DNA from: Chloroflexota bacterium
Lineage (GTDB): Bacteria > Chloroflexota > Anaerolineae > Ardenticatenales > Ardenticatenaceae
DNA: 5,860 nucleotides
NCBI GenBank assembly: GCA_003520455.1
Contig: DOUV01000763.1
Coordinates: 1-5,860 of the forward strand
Direction: 5' to 3'
The translations under genes and the position numbers were made by a program. Below, in pieces: positions 1-5,860 of this stretch (position 1 is the first letter of the stretch; the number at the start of each line of letters is the position of its first letter). The notes under the pieces are model-generated. The model was not told where the DNA came from. It did not search any database and saw only the letters and a program-made list of their open reading frames with translations.

Positions 1-235
1 ATTTTCAGGAGAGGATCATATCACCATATCATCAACAAACGGGATCTTGGGACAACTTCGCACTGGCGGCTATACCGTTTGCCCCGGCACCTCGCGAACA
101 CCGTTGCCCGCAGACCGACTCCTCCGGAAATCGACTCTCTAGGGCGCGCCAGACAACCGGGGATTGAGCGGCCATCGGCGACCCCCATATTGCGGCAGAG
201 AAGGCGCCGCCACCTTCAGCGAGAGGTGAGATCGC
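1..235. other. Leader/intergenic region before the operon; no convincing gene
   Basis: The first 60 bases are clearly richer in A+T than the rest of the window. They contain two copies of CATATCA (17-23 and 25-31) at an 8-base period. All three plus-strand frames stay open for some distance, but their translations are low-complexity or Arg/Pro-rich and match nothing I recognise. The open frame from position 1 to 405 runs deep into the next gene and is taken as a shadow. I see no tRNA and no preQ1 riboswitch-like motif, although a queuosine-related gene follows. The region most likely holds the operon promoter and a 5' untranslated leader. Confidence 0.5.
47..76 (+). promoter_or_regulatory. 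Weak candidate sigma70-type promoter for the three-gene operon
   Basis: TTGGGA (47-52) and TATACC (71-76) each match four of six bases of the -35 and -10 consensus and are 18 bases apart. This would place transcription start near 83 and give a leader of about 150 bases. An alternative in the A+T-rich start of the window is TATCAT (27-32), a five-of-six -10 match, with a poor -35 (TTTTCA, 2-7, 19-base spacer). Neither is strong; this is a guess from sequence only. Confidence 0.22.
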
Positions 236-1315
236 GTGTATTCTTATACCGATATGATCGCAGAATTACAAGCGATTGCGCGAGGCGCGGAGCACGTACA
301 TCTGGACGAGGATCGTCTGGACCAAGTGACTGCGGTCGTCCGGACACGGTTGGGCATCAACGACTTCGGCACGCGCCGCGACTATCCCGATCTGCCCCCG
401 GCTGAGATGCTCCAGTTCCTCCTCGTCGGCGGCGCCCACAATTTCCTCTTCTGGCAGCGTGACCCCGACGGGGCCATCGTGCCCTGGCACGTGACGGTCA
501 ACGGGGAAGCCCGAACCGGGTTCCCGGCCTACCTCGCGTGCCAGACGCGCGCCCTCCGTCAGGGCCAGAACTTCCTCGATCCCGACGTACTCCTCTCGAT
601 GACCCTGACGGACATCGAAGAGATGTATCGCGATGAGCAGATCGGCGAAGTCACGCTGCAATTTCTGCCTGAGCGGCTGGCGCGCTTCCACGAGGTCGGG
701 CGGGTGCTGAAGGCGCGCTACGCGGGCTCTTTCCTGAACCTGCTGGAACAGGCCGGCGGCCACCTCTTCCGCGACGACGGGAACGGGATCATCCAGCAGC
801 TCATCACGGAATTTCCCCTGACGTACGGCGACTGGCCGTTTTGCAAGAAGGCGATGGTCACCATCGGCAATCTCTACCAGGACCGCGATCGCTTGATCCC
901 GCGGTCATCGCCCTACCGCAACCTCGTCGAGTTGCACGACCCCGAGAAGATCGAGATTGGGGCTGATTACTACCGTCCCTATTTCCTCTATCGGGTCGGC
1001 GTGCTGCGGATCGACGAGGAGTTTCGGATCCGTCTCATCAACCGCGAGCTTATCGAGCGCGAGAGCCCGGTGGAGCGCGAGTACCGCGCCTGGACGATTC
1101 TGGCCGGTCACGAGCTGGCGAAGCGCCTGGGGGTGACGCCCCACGATGTGGCTGTCGAAACCTGGGGTATGGGCTACGTGCGCTGCCGAGCGTGCTTCAT
1201 CGGCGTCTCCGACGCAGAGGTACCCTGCCACTACCGGGCCTTCTGCTACGCGTACAACGAAGAACCGGCCCTGATGCAAACGCTCTGGCCGTTGGTGATG
1301 ACGACAGCCTACTGA
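236..1315 (+). CDS. Queuosine salvage family (DUF2419/Qng1-like) protein, divergent
   Basis: The 359-residue product looks like a member of the queuosine salvage family. Characterised members are cytoplasmic N-glycosidases that release queuine from queuosine 5'-phosphate for reuse in tRNA. Family-like blocks appear in order: HNFLFW (68-73); a PAYLACQTRALRQG helix followed by FLDPD (97-117); ERLARFHEVGRVL and YAGSFLNLL (146-170); FPLTYGD ahead of FCKKA (193-206), with D199 as the candidate conserved active-site Asp; ADYYRP (243-248); and the C-terminal EYRAWTILAGHELAKRLGV and PCHYRAF segments (282-336). Both ends match the family, so it appears full-length. It starts with GTG, preceded by AGGTGAG (224-230) at 5-base spacing. 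It is the first gene of the operon, 13 bases ahead of a sugar kinase. Oddities: family members usually read K-R-A-Q where this has K-K-A-M, and four Cys (317, 320, 331, 337) cluster near the C-terminus. The family call is fairly sure; the exact substrate is not. Confidence 0.77.
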   Translation: MYSYTDMIAELQAIARGAEHVHLDEDRLDQVTAVVRTRLGINDFGTRRDYPDLPPAEMLQFLLVGGAHNFLFWQRDPDGAIVPWHVTVNGEARTGFPAYLACQTRALRQGQNFLDPDVLLSMTLTDIEEMYRDEQIGEVTLQFLPERLARFHEVGRVLKARYAGSFLNLLEQAGGHLFRDDGNGIIQQLITEFPLTYGDWPFCKKAMVTIGNLYQDRDRLIPRSSPYRNLVELHDPEKIEIGADYYRPYFLYRVGVLRIDEEFRIRLINRELIERESPVEREYRAWTILAGHELAKRLGVTPHDVAVETWGMGYVRCRACFIGVSDAEVPCHYRAFCYAYNEEPALMQTLWPLVMTTAY

Positions 1316-1328
1316 AGGGAGGGGCGAG

Positions 1329-2876
1329 GTGCAAGCGGGCAGCTATCTCCTCGGTATTGACGTAGGCGGGACCGGGTGTAAGACGGCGGTCTACACCCTG
1401 GACGGCGAGTGCCTGGGGGAGGGCTACGAAGAGTACGCGATGATCAGTATCGCGCCGGGTCAGGCCGAGCACGACGCGGAGGGGTGGTGGCAGGCAGCCA
1501 CCAGCGCAGTGCGGCGTGCGATTTGGGGTCTTGACGCGGCTCGAATCCGTGCCGTGGGCGTTGGGTGTACCAACGGGTTGGTTGCCGTCGATCGGCGGGG
1601 ACACCCACTGCGTCCGGCCATCATGCTGTGGGATCAACGCGCGCTGCCGGAGGTCGAGCGGATGCGCGCCGCGCTGGGCGCCGAGCAGATTCAGGCGGTG
1701 ACTGGGAACCCGGCCGCGCCCGGCGCCTACTCCCTGCCCACCATTCTCTGGCTGAAGCACAACGAGCCCGAGACTTTCGACGCCGCTTACAAGTTCATGG
1801 TGCCGGGCGGCTATCTGGTCGCGCGGCTCACCGGCGAATTTACGATTGACTACTCGCGCGCCTGCACGACTCTCCTGTTCGATATTCGGCGCCGGGAATG
1901 GTACACCCCCTTCTTTGCGGCCCTGGGGATCCCCCGCGAGAAGCTGCCGCGCGCCGTCCCCTCCCAGGAGGTGGTCGGTGCGATCACGGCCGACGCTGCG
2001 GCAATGACCGGTCTCCGCTCCGGCACCCCGGTCATTGCCGGGTGCATGGACACGCTCGGGGCCGCCCTGGGTTCGGCCAGCGTCGAGCCCGGCGATTCGT
2101 TCATCATCATGGGCACGGCGGCGCGTGTCTCTGCCCCGCTGGCCAGGCCCCAGTTCGACCCACGTTTCATGAACTGCACCAACATTCAGCCCCATCGCTG
2201 GCTGGCCATCGGCGCCATCAATGGCGTGGGCTCCTCGCTGCGCTGGCTGCGGGACGTCGTCGCGCTGGACGAGCAGCGACAGGCCCAGGCGGAAGGCAAC
2301 GATGTCTACGACCTGATCACGGCGCAGGCCGGGGGCGCGCCCCCCGGCGCCAAGGGTCTCGTCTTCCTCCCGTACCTGTCGGGCGAACGCACTCCGATCT
2401 GGAACCCGTACGCGCGCGGCGTGCTCTTCGGGCTGACGTTGGGGCACAGCCGGGCCGATCTATTCCGGGCAGTGCTGGAAGGGCCGGCATTCGCCATCCG
2501 CCATACCGTCGAGTTGTTGGAGCGTACCAGCGGCACCACGATCGCTTCCCTGCGCGTTGGCGGGGCTGCGGCCCGCAGTGCCGTGTGGGTTCAGATCATC
2601 TGCGATGTTCTGGGCAAACCCATCACAGCCCTGAGCGGCGCGCACATCGAGGTGCTGGGCGCGGCGGTACTGGCCGGCTTCGGCGTTGGCCTCTACCCCG
2701 ATCTGGCCCGGGCCACAGCACACGTGGTCGAGGCCGGCATACGCTACGAGCCCACACCAGACGTCCATGCCGTTTACGACCGCCTCTTCCCGCTCTATCT
2801 GCGTCTCTACCCCAGTGTCGCGCCTTACTTCCAGGAGCTTGTCGAACTGGACCTGCCACAAGGGTGGGTTCGCTAG
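1329..2876 (+). CDS. FGGY-family carbohydrate kinase (xylulokinase-like, substrate unknown)
   Basis: The 515-residue protein has the two-domain FGGY kinase plan that transfers the ATP gamma-phosphate to a sugar or polyol in the cytoplasm. Visible landmarks: phosphate-1 loop DVGGTGCKTAV (11-21); AIMLWDQR (97-104); GCMDTLGAALG (238-248) with D241 as the expected catalytic base; MGTAARVS (261-268) in place of the usual Gly-Thr-Ser; PYLSGERTPIWNPYARG (348-364), a xylulokinase-type hallmark; and LRVGGAAARSAVWVQIICDVLG (positions 408-429), the adenosine-binding region. The length is normal. The GTG start is set by GGAGG (1318-1322) with 6-base spacing. The 13-base gap after the preceding gene implies cotranscription. 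The xylulokinase motif Gln-Met-His-Gly is Cys-Thr-Asn-Gly here (80-83), so xylulose is an unsafe guess. In this setting a ribosyl compound or a sugar released from one is a possible substrate, by inference only. Confidence 0.9.
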   Translation: MQAGSYLLGIDVGGTGCKTAVYTLDGECLGEGYEEYAMISIAPGQAEHDAEGWWQAATSAVRRAIWGLDAARIRAVGVGCTNGLVAVDRRGHPLRPAIMLWDQRALPEVERMRAALGAEQIQAVTGNPAAPGAYSLPTILWLKHNEPETFDAAYKFMVPGGYLVARLTGEFTIDYSRACTTLLFDIRRREWYTPFFAALGIPREKLPRAVPSQEVVGAITADAAAMTGLRSGTPVIAGCMDTLGAALGSASVEPGDSFIIMGTAARVSAPLARPQFDPRFMNCTNIQPHRWLAIGAINGVGSSLRWLRDVVALDEQRQAQAEGNDVYDLITAQAGGAPPGAKGLVFLPYLSGERTPIWNPYARGVLFGLTLGHSRADLFRAVLEGPAFAIRHTVELLERTSGTTIASLRVGGAAARSAVWVQIICDVLGKPITALSGAHIEVLGAAVLAGFGVGLYPDLARATAHVVEAGIRYEPTPDVHAVYDRLFPLYLRLYPSVAPYFQELVELDLPQGWVR

Positions 2877-2984
2877 CGCCACGTGGAACAGGGTGGGGGC
2901 GGTCGTGTGGCGGGGTGATCGCCCCCGCAACTGGCCGCCCTTTGGAATAGATCGATCTCATCGAGTGCCTCAGGAGAAAGTCAC
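2877..2984 (+). other. Intra-operon gap with a 10-bp hairpin (2895-2926)
   Basis: Between the kinase stop and the next start codon, GGGGGCGGTC (2895-2904) pairs with GATCGCCCCC (2917-2926). The 10-bp stem has one G-U pair and encloses a 12-base loop. No T-run follows, so it does not look like an intrinsic terminator. It could set the 3' end of a processed transcript or reduce expression of the third gene relative to the first two. No separate promoter is evident, but the gap is long enough for one, so cotranscription of the last gene is less certain than that of the first pair. Confidence 0.45.
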
Positions 2985-4067
2985 ATGACCCAACCCCAGA
3001 CAGCGCTGTTCAGGAAAGTCTACGGATGTCTGGCCGGGAGCGCCATCGGCGACGCCATGGGCGGCACGACCGAGATGATGCACTACCAGACGATTGAGCG
3101 GCTCTTCGGTCGCGTGACCGACCTCCTGCCGCGCGGAACCACGCCCGCGACCGCGCGGTTCACGCCCGGCGAGCCGGCGGGTGCCTACACCGACGATACG
3201 CGCTTGAAGCATCTCCTGTGTCAGGCCATTGTCGACAGGAACGGCCGGGTGACGGCCGCGGACCTGATGGAGACCTGGCGAGAGCATATGACCGGGTGGT
3301 ATTTCACGCCGGTCCTCAACAGCTATTACAAGGTCGCGGCGGGTGACGCACGGCCGCGCGAGGCCGGGCGCGGCAACATGGGCAGCAACAGCACCGCGAT
3401 GTCGATCTCGCCGATAGGCATCATCAACGCCGGCGATCCGCGCCAGGCGGCGCAGGACGCCTACGATGTCGCCGGTCTGGTTCATGAGGGCTATGCCCGT
3501 GATGCAGCCTGCAGCGTTGCCGCCGCCGTGGCCGAGGCGTTCACCCCCGCCGCTACTGTAGACTCCATCCTCGATGCGGCCACCGCTTACCTCGATCGGC
3601 AGAGCACGTTGATTGCGTTTATCGACCGCGCCCTGGCAATGGCCCGCGACTCAGATAGTTATGAGGCATTCCGCGCCCGCTTCTACGACGAGGCACTACT
3701 CCCCTGGCCCCAAAAGGACTTTGCAGGTTCCCTGCCACCCGACGGGTTCTACGACACCGCCGAGCCCCGCGAAACGGTGCCCACGGCGCTTGGTCTCTTC
3801 GCCCTGGCCGGCGGCGCATACCGCGACTCGGTGATCTACGCGGCCAACTTCGGCCGCGACAGTGACACGATTGGTGCCATCATTGGGGCGATCAGCGGTG
3901 TGTTCCAAGGGGTAGAAGCGATCCCACCGGACTGGCTCCGGCTCGTGAACGAGGCCAATCCCGTCAATCAAGAGGATCTCGCGCGAAACATGCACGCCGC
4001 CCTCCTGGCCGAGATGCAGCGTCTGGAACAACGCCTGGCGAGGCTGCGACAGATGGACGCCGTCTGA
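2985..4067 (+). CDS. ADP-ribosylglycohydrolase (DraG-like) family protein
   Basis: The 360-residue, all-helical-type protein belongs to the ADP-ribosylglycohydrolase fold, whose members use paired divalent metals to hydrolyse bonds at ribose C1, often ADP-ribose on a protein. The N-terminal GCLAGSAIGDAMGG (14-27), the metal-binding TDDT (69-72) and the C-terminal GRDSDTIGAIIGA (290-302), with D292 and D294 as expected metal ligands, are all present. A central MGSNSTAMSISPIGI (132-146) fits the family's substrate-site loop. The length is normal. ATG 2985 follows AGGAGAAAG (2972-2980) at 4-base spacing. The GRDxDTI form of the last motif, rather than the common GGDTDT, is one I associate with homologues beside sugar kinases and nucleoside genes such as E. 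coli yegU. A role in nucleoside or ADP-ribose breakdown therefore seems likelier than nitrogenase regulation. No draT or nif gene is present in this window. The C-terminal tail (about 331-358) is amphipathic and may form a short coiled coil. Confidence 0.9.
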   Translation: MTQPQTALFRKVYGCLAGSAIGDAMGGTTEMMHYQTIERLFGRVTDLLPRGTTPATARFTPGEPAGAYTDDTRLKHLLCQAIVDRNGRVTAADLMETWREHMTGWYFTPVLNSYYKVAAGDARPREAGRGNMGSNSTAMSISPIGIINAGDPRQAAQDAYDVAGLVHEGYARDAACSVAAAVAEAFTPAATVDSILDAATAYLDRQSTLIAFIDRALAMARDSDSYEAFRARFYDEALLPWPQKDFAGSLPPDGFYDTAEPRETVPTALGLFALAGGAYRDSVIYAANFGRDSDTIGAIIGAISGVFQGVEAIPPDWLRLVNEANPVNQEDLARNMHAALLAEMQRLEQRLARLRQMDAV

Positions 4068-4157
4068 AGACGAGAATCTCGCCGGGTGGCGGCCATGTAG
4101 CGTAGGGGAACCAACAGGCCGGGCCGGTGAGCCCAGCATGCCCCGAACCGCCATTCC
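4068..4157. other. Convergent intergenic gap with weak inverted repeats; no clear terminator
   Basis: These 90 bases separate two converging genes. GTAGGGGAA (4102-4110) is complementary to TTCCCTAC (4154-4161) apart from one extra G, across a 43-base loop. TGGCGG (4087-4092) is complementary to CCGCCA (4148-4153), but the two pairings cross and cannot form a simple nested hairpin. There is no T-run on either strand, so termination may be factor-dependent or the two transcripts may overlap. Confidence 0.35.
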
Positions 4158-5510
4158 CTACAATCCGGGACCGTGGCAGCGCTTGAACTTCTTACCGCTA
4201 CCGCAGGGGCAGGGCTCATTACGGCGGGCGGCGGCGAAGCGGCGTTCCAGCGCGATTTGATCCTGCGCGGCCATTGAGGCCATCACGGTGGCGGGGGCGC
4301 GGCCCTCGCGCAGGGCTTGAGCCATGTAGCGCATGGGGGCGTCAATATGGTGGAAGAAGGCCTTGAAGCCGGCGCAGAGGTAGTTGAGGCCCGGCTCGCC
4401 GCCGGGGGTGAGAATAAAGCGGTCCTTGGGGCAGCCACCGTTACAGATAAAGCGCACGTCGCAGCGGCGGCAGTACGCGGGGAGACAGTCGCGCTTGTCC
4501 AGGCCGAACCGGCGCTGCCGGTCGCTGGCGACCATGGGTAAAAGGTCCTCTTCCGTCAGGTTGCCGAGACGGTATTTCGGCTCCACGAAGTGGTCGCATG
4601 AGTACAGGTCGCCGTTGTGCTCGAGGGCCAGGGCCGTGCCGCACGTCTCCTCGAAGATGCACAGGCCAGGCGGCCGGCCAAACCAGGCGTTCAGCGCCAC
4701 GTCGAAAATCTGCACGAATACGCGGCCCACGTCGCGGCGCACCCACTCGTCGAACACTGCGGTGAGGAAGCGTCCGTACTGGTCGGCGCCCACGGAGCGG
4801 CCGGTGACTGTATCGCCCTCCTGGAAGCCTGTGCTGTTGTCGCGCTCGACAATAGGAATAAACTGGAGGTAGCGCGCTCGCACCTCATCACGTAGAAAAC
4901 GGTACACCTTGAGTGGGTGGTCGGCATTCGCCGCATGGACAGTGGTCAGGACGTTGAACTCGACGCCGTGCTGTTGCACCCGGGTGAGGCCGCGCATGAC
5001 GCGATCGAAGGTCGGCCGGTCACCCTGGTCCACGCGGTAGGCGTCGTGCAGGTCGCGCGGTCCATCAAGGCTAACACCGATGAGGAAGTTATGAGCCTTG
5101 AAAAATCGGCACCACTCGTCGTCGAGCGTGACAGCATTGGTTTGGAGGCTGTTGTAGACGGTCATGCCGGGCGGGCGGTGCTTCTCCTGGAGCTCAACCG
5201 CCAGGCGGAAGAAATCCAGGCCCATGAGTGTGGGCTCGCCACCCTGCCAGGTAAAGGTGACCTCGGGCGCGTTTTGGGCGGCGATGTACTGCCGGATGTA
5301 GCGTTCCAGCAGGTCTTGGGCCATGCGGAAGCGGCTACCAGGGTAGAGCAGTTCTTTAGACAGGAAGTAACAATATTTACAGGCGAGGTTGCAGATGGCC
5401 CCACGCGGCTTGGTCATTACGTGGAAGGCCCGGGGAATATGAGAAAATGTGTCGGGTTGCCTGGCCTCAGACGGAGCGGGGGTGAGGGGGAGCACGAATG
5501 GGGCAGCCAT
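4158..5510 (-). CDS. Anaerobic sulfatase-maturating radical SAM enzyme (anSME) with SEC-C tail
   Basis: The enzyme oxidises an active-site Cys or Ser of a sulfatase to C-alpha-formylglycine using S-adenosylmethionine and three 4Fe-4S clusters. From ATG 5510 the product has 450 residues. The radical SAM motif is C40-x3-C44-x2-C47; TWQGGEPTL (87-95) is the GGE SAM-binding motif; GVSLDGP (145-151) follows. The SPASM domain has C284, C290, C305, C347, C350, C356, C360 and C379, with spacing very close to characterised anSMEs. D306, directly after C305, is the expected general base. The C-terminus adds a SEC-C zinc motif, PCPCGSGKKFKRCHG (433-447; C434, C436, C445, H446). An in-frame TTG at 5561 would add 17 residues, but they are Arg/Pro-rich and overlap a hairpin, and ATG 5510 has its own upstream GAAAGG. 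No sulfatase is in the window, so the maturase probably acts on sulfatases encoded elsewhere. Confidence 0.93.
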   Translation of the reverse strand: MAAPFVLPLTPAPSEARQPDTFSHIPRAFHVMTKPRGAICNLACKYCYFLSKELLYPGSRFRMAQDLLERYIRQYIAAQNAPEVTFTWQGGEPTLMGLDFFRLAVELQEKHRPPGMTVYNSLQTNAVTLDDEWCRFFKAHNFLIGVSLDGPRDLHDAYRVDQGDRPTFDRVMRGLTRVQQHGVEFNVLTTVHAANADHPLKVYRFLRDEVRARYLQFIPIVERDNSTGFQEGDTVTGRSVGADQYGRFLTAVFDEWVRRDVGRVFVQIFDVALNAWFGRPPGLCIFEETCGTALALEHNGDLYSCDHFVEPKYRLGNLTEEDLLPMVASDRQRRFGLDKRDCLPAYCRRCDVRFICNGGCPKDRFILTPGGEPGLNYLCAGFKAFFHHIDAPMRYMAQALREGRAPATVMASMAAQDQIALERRFAAARRNEPCPCGSGKKFKRCHGPGL

Positions 5511-5520
5511 AGTCAGTGTG

Positions 5521-5526
5521 CCTTTC
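5521..5526 (-). promoter_or_regulatory. Ribosome binding site choosing ATG 5510 for the maturase
   Basis: On the minus strand GAAAGG lies 10 bases before ATG 5510. This is a modest Shine-Dalgarno match with slightly long spacing. It supports the ATG over the in-frame TTG at 5561, which starts inside a GC-rich inverted repeat. Confidence 0.4.
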
Positions 5527-5533
5527 GGTGTAG

Positions 5534-5559
5534 GGGCCAGCCGGCGACGCGCCGGCCCC
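5534..5559 (-). other. GC-rich hairpin in the leader of the maturase gene
   Basis: GCCGGCG (5540-5546) pairs perfectly with CGCCGGC (5550-5556) around a 3-base loop. Past a 3-base bulge the stem extends with GGG (5534-5536) to CCC (5557-5559). It ends about 24 bases before the maturase start codon, just upstream of the ribosome binding site. No T-run follows on the minus strand, so it is more likely a leader structure or protein-binding palindrome than a terminator. Confidence 0.4.
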
Positions 5560-5860
5560 AAGCATCGAAGTCATAGCTCACGATGGTGGTACGAATGGGC
5601 AACGTGCGCCTGGCGCCGGAGTGGCTTCAATGGATGCCCGCCACTGCCGTGGGCAGTAGGCGCGCGCTGCCCACCCACAGGCCGACATCCCAGGCGTGGG
5701 CGCCGATGGCCACGGCGGTGCCATCCCTGGCTCGATGCTGAAGGGCGTCGAGTCGAGTGCCATCACGTTTGAAGGCGCAATCGGTGCTTCAGAGAGCCGC
5801 CATCGCTGGCCGACACGAACGAGGGCCAGGCAGCCAACAGCCGACCCACCTCCTGTGACA
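5560..5860. other. Right flank: no confident gene, possible decayed coding sequence
   Basis: Three minus-strand frames run in from the window edge. One is open from 5859 to a TGA at 5578-5580 without a recognisable domain and with a Pro-rich second half. Another is open only to a TGA at 5763-5765. A third reads in a protein-like way from about 5788, meets a TGA at 5627-5629, then continues open to a TGA at 5513-5515, two bases before the maturase ATG. On the plus strand a Gly-rich frame is open from 5660 to the edge. None has a start, ribosome site and recognisable family together. The region also holds alternative hairpins at 5643-5674. It may contain the 3' end of a gene lying beyond the window, a pseudogene, or only the maturase promoter. 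Confidence 0.4.
5643..5674. repeat. Overlapping, mutually exclusive inverted repeats
   Basis: ACTGCC (5643-5648) can pair with GGCAGT (5652-5657) around a 3-base loop. Alternatively GTGGGCAG (5649-5656) can pair perfectly with CTGCCCAC (5667-5674) around about ten bases. Both use the same middle segment, so only one can form. The segment lies about 130-165 bases upstream of the maturase start. Confidence 0.45.

Noticed and set aside
192..210. Small inverted repeat GCGGC/GCCGC ahead of the first gene's ribosome site
   Set aside because: Only five base pairs with a nine-base loop, easily expected by chance at this base composition; no riboswitch-like features around it.
79..405. 108-codon plus-strand frame overlapping the start of the queuosine-salvage-like gene
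   Set aside because: Arg-rich, no family resemblance, no clear ribosome site, and it overlaps a recognisable gene by about 170 bases.
1197..2447. 416-codon minus-strand open frame opposite the sugar kinase gene
   Set aside because: It is antisense to a well-supported FGGY kinase and rich in Arg, Pro and Gly with no recognisable domain; long shadow frames are expected opposite GC-rich genes.
1898..2950. 350-codon plus-strand frame overlapping the kinase gene in another frame
   Set aside because: Extremely Arg/Gly/Pro-rich translation, typical of an out-of-frame reading of a GC-rich gene.
4092..4331. Exact 11-base repeat GCCATGTAGCG at 4092-4102 and 4321-4331
   Set aside because: One copy encodes part of the maturase (RYMA) and the other is just past its stop. 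Similarity fades outside the 11 bases, so a partial duplication is not supported.
4917..5576. 219-codon plus-strand frame opposite the maturase N-terminal half
   Set aside because: It is the complement of the radical SAM core, whose motifs are unmistakable; no domain is seen in this frame.
5570..5602. Possible promoter for the maturase (TTGCCC 5602-5597 and TATGAC 5575-5570 on the minus strand)
   Set aside because: The 21-base spacer is too long for a standard sigma70 promoter and both hexamers are only partial matches.

Overview
This is a GC-rich bacterial window with four convincing protein genes. Three lie on the plus strand as an apparent operon (positions 236-4067). A fourth, on the minus strand (4158-5510), converges on it. 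The GC-rich codon use, two GTG starts with good Shine-Dalgarno sequences and the gene types fit a Chloroflexota-like environmental bacterium. That placement is inference: it rests on a recollection that queuosine-salvage-type proteins occur in that phylum, not on a marker gene. The radical SAM maturase with oxygen-labile FeS clusters suggests at least part of its life is anaerobic or microaerobic.

Left part. Positions 1-235 hold no convincing gene and look like the promoter and leader of the operon. The first gene (236-1315, GTG start) encodes a full-length but divergent member of the queuosine salvage family (DUF2419/Qng1), whose known members cleave queuosine 5'-phosphate to free queuine. 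Thirteen bases later comes an FGGY-family sugar kinase (1329-2876, GTG start) that has all the nucleotide-binding landmarks but lacks the Met-His substrate motif of true xylulokinases. After a 108-base gap with a 10-bp hairpin follows an ADP-ribosylglycohydrolase (DraG-like) protein (2985-4067) with intact metal-binding motifs.

The three enzymes suggest one theme: a kinase plus two ribosyl-bond hydrolases, as expected for taking apart a ribonucleoside or ribonucleotide and channelling the sugar. The E. coli yegTUV cluster (nucleoside transporter, ADP-ribosylglycohydrolase homologue, sugar kinase) is a partial parallel. The present combination with a Qng1-like protein and an FGGY kinase is the most interesting feature of the window. 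Its substrate is unknown, and no transporter is visible here.

Right part. The minus-strand gene encodes an anaerobic sulfatase-maturating radical SAM enzyme (anSME). Its SAM-cluster motif, eight auxiliary-cluster cysteines and catalytic Asp are all in place, and it carries a C-terminal SEC-C zinc motif. No sulfatase lies in the window, so its substrate must be encoded elsewhere. The 90-base convergent gap (4068-4157) has no classical terminator. Positions 5511-5860, upstream of the maturase, hold two GC-rich hairpin regions and some protein-like but interrupted reading frames, with no gene that can be called confidently.
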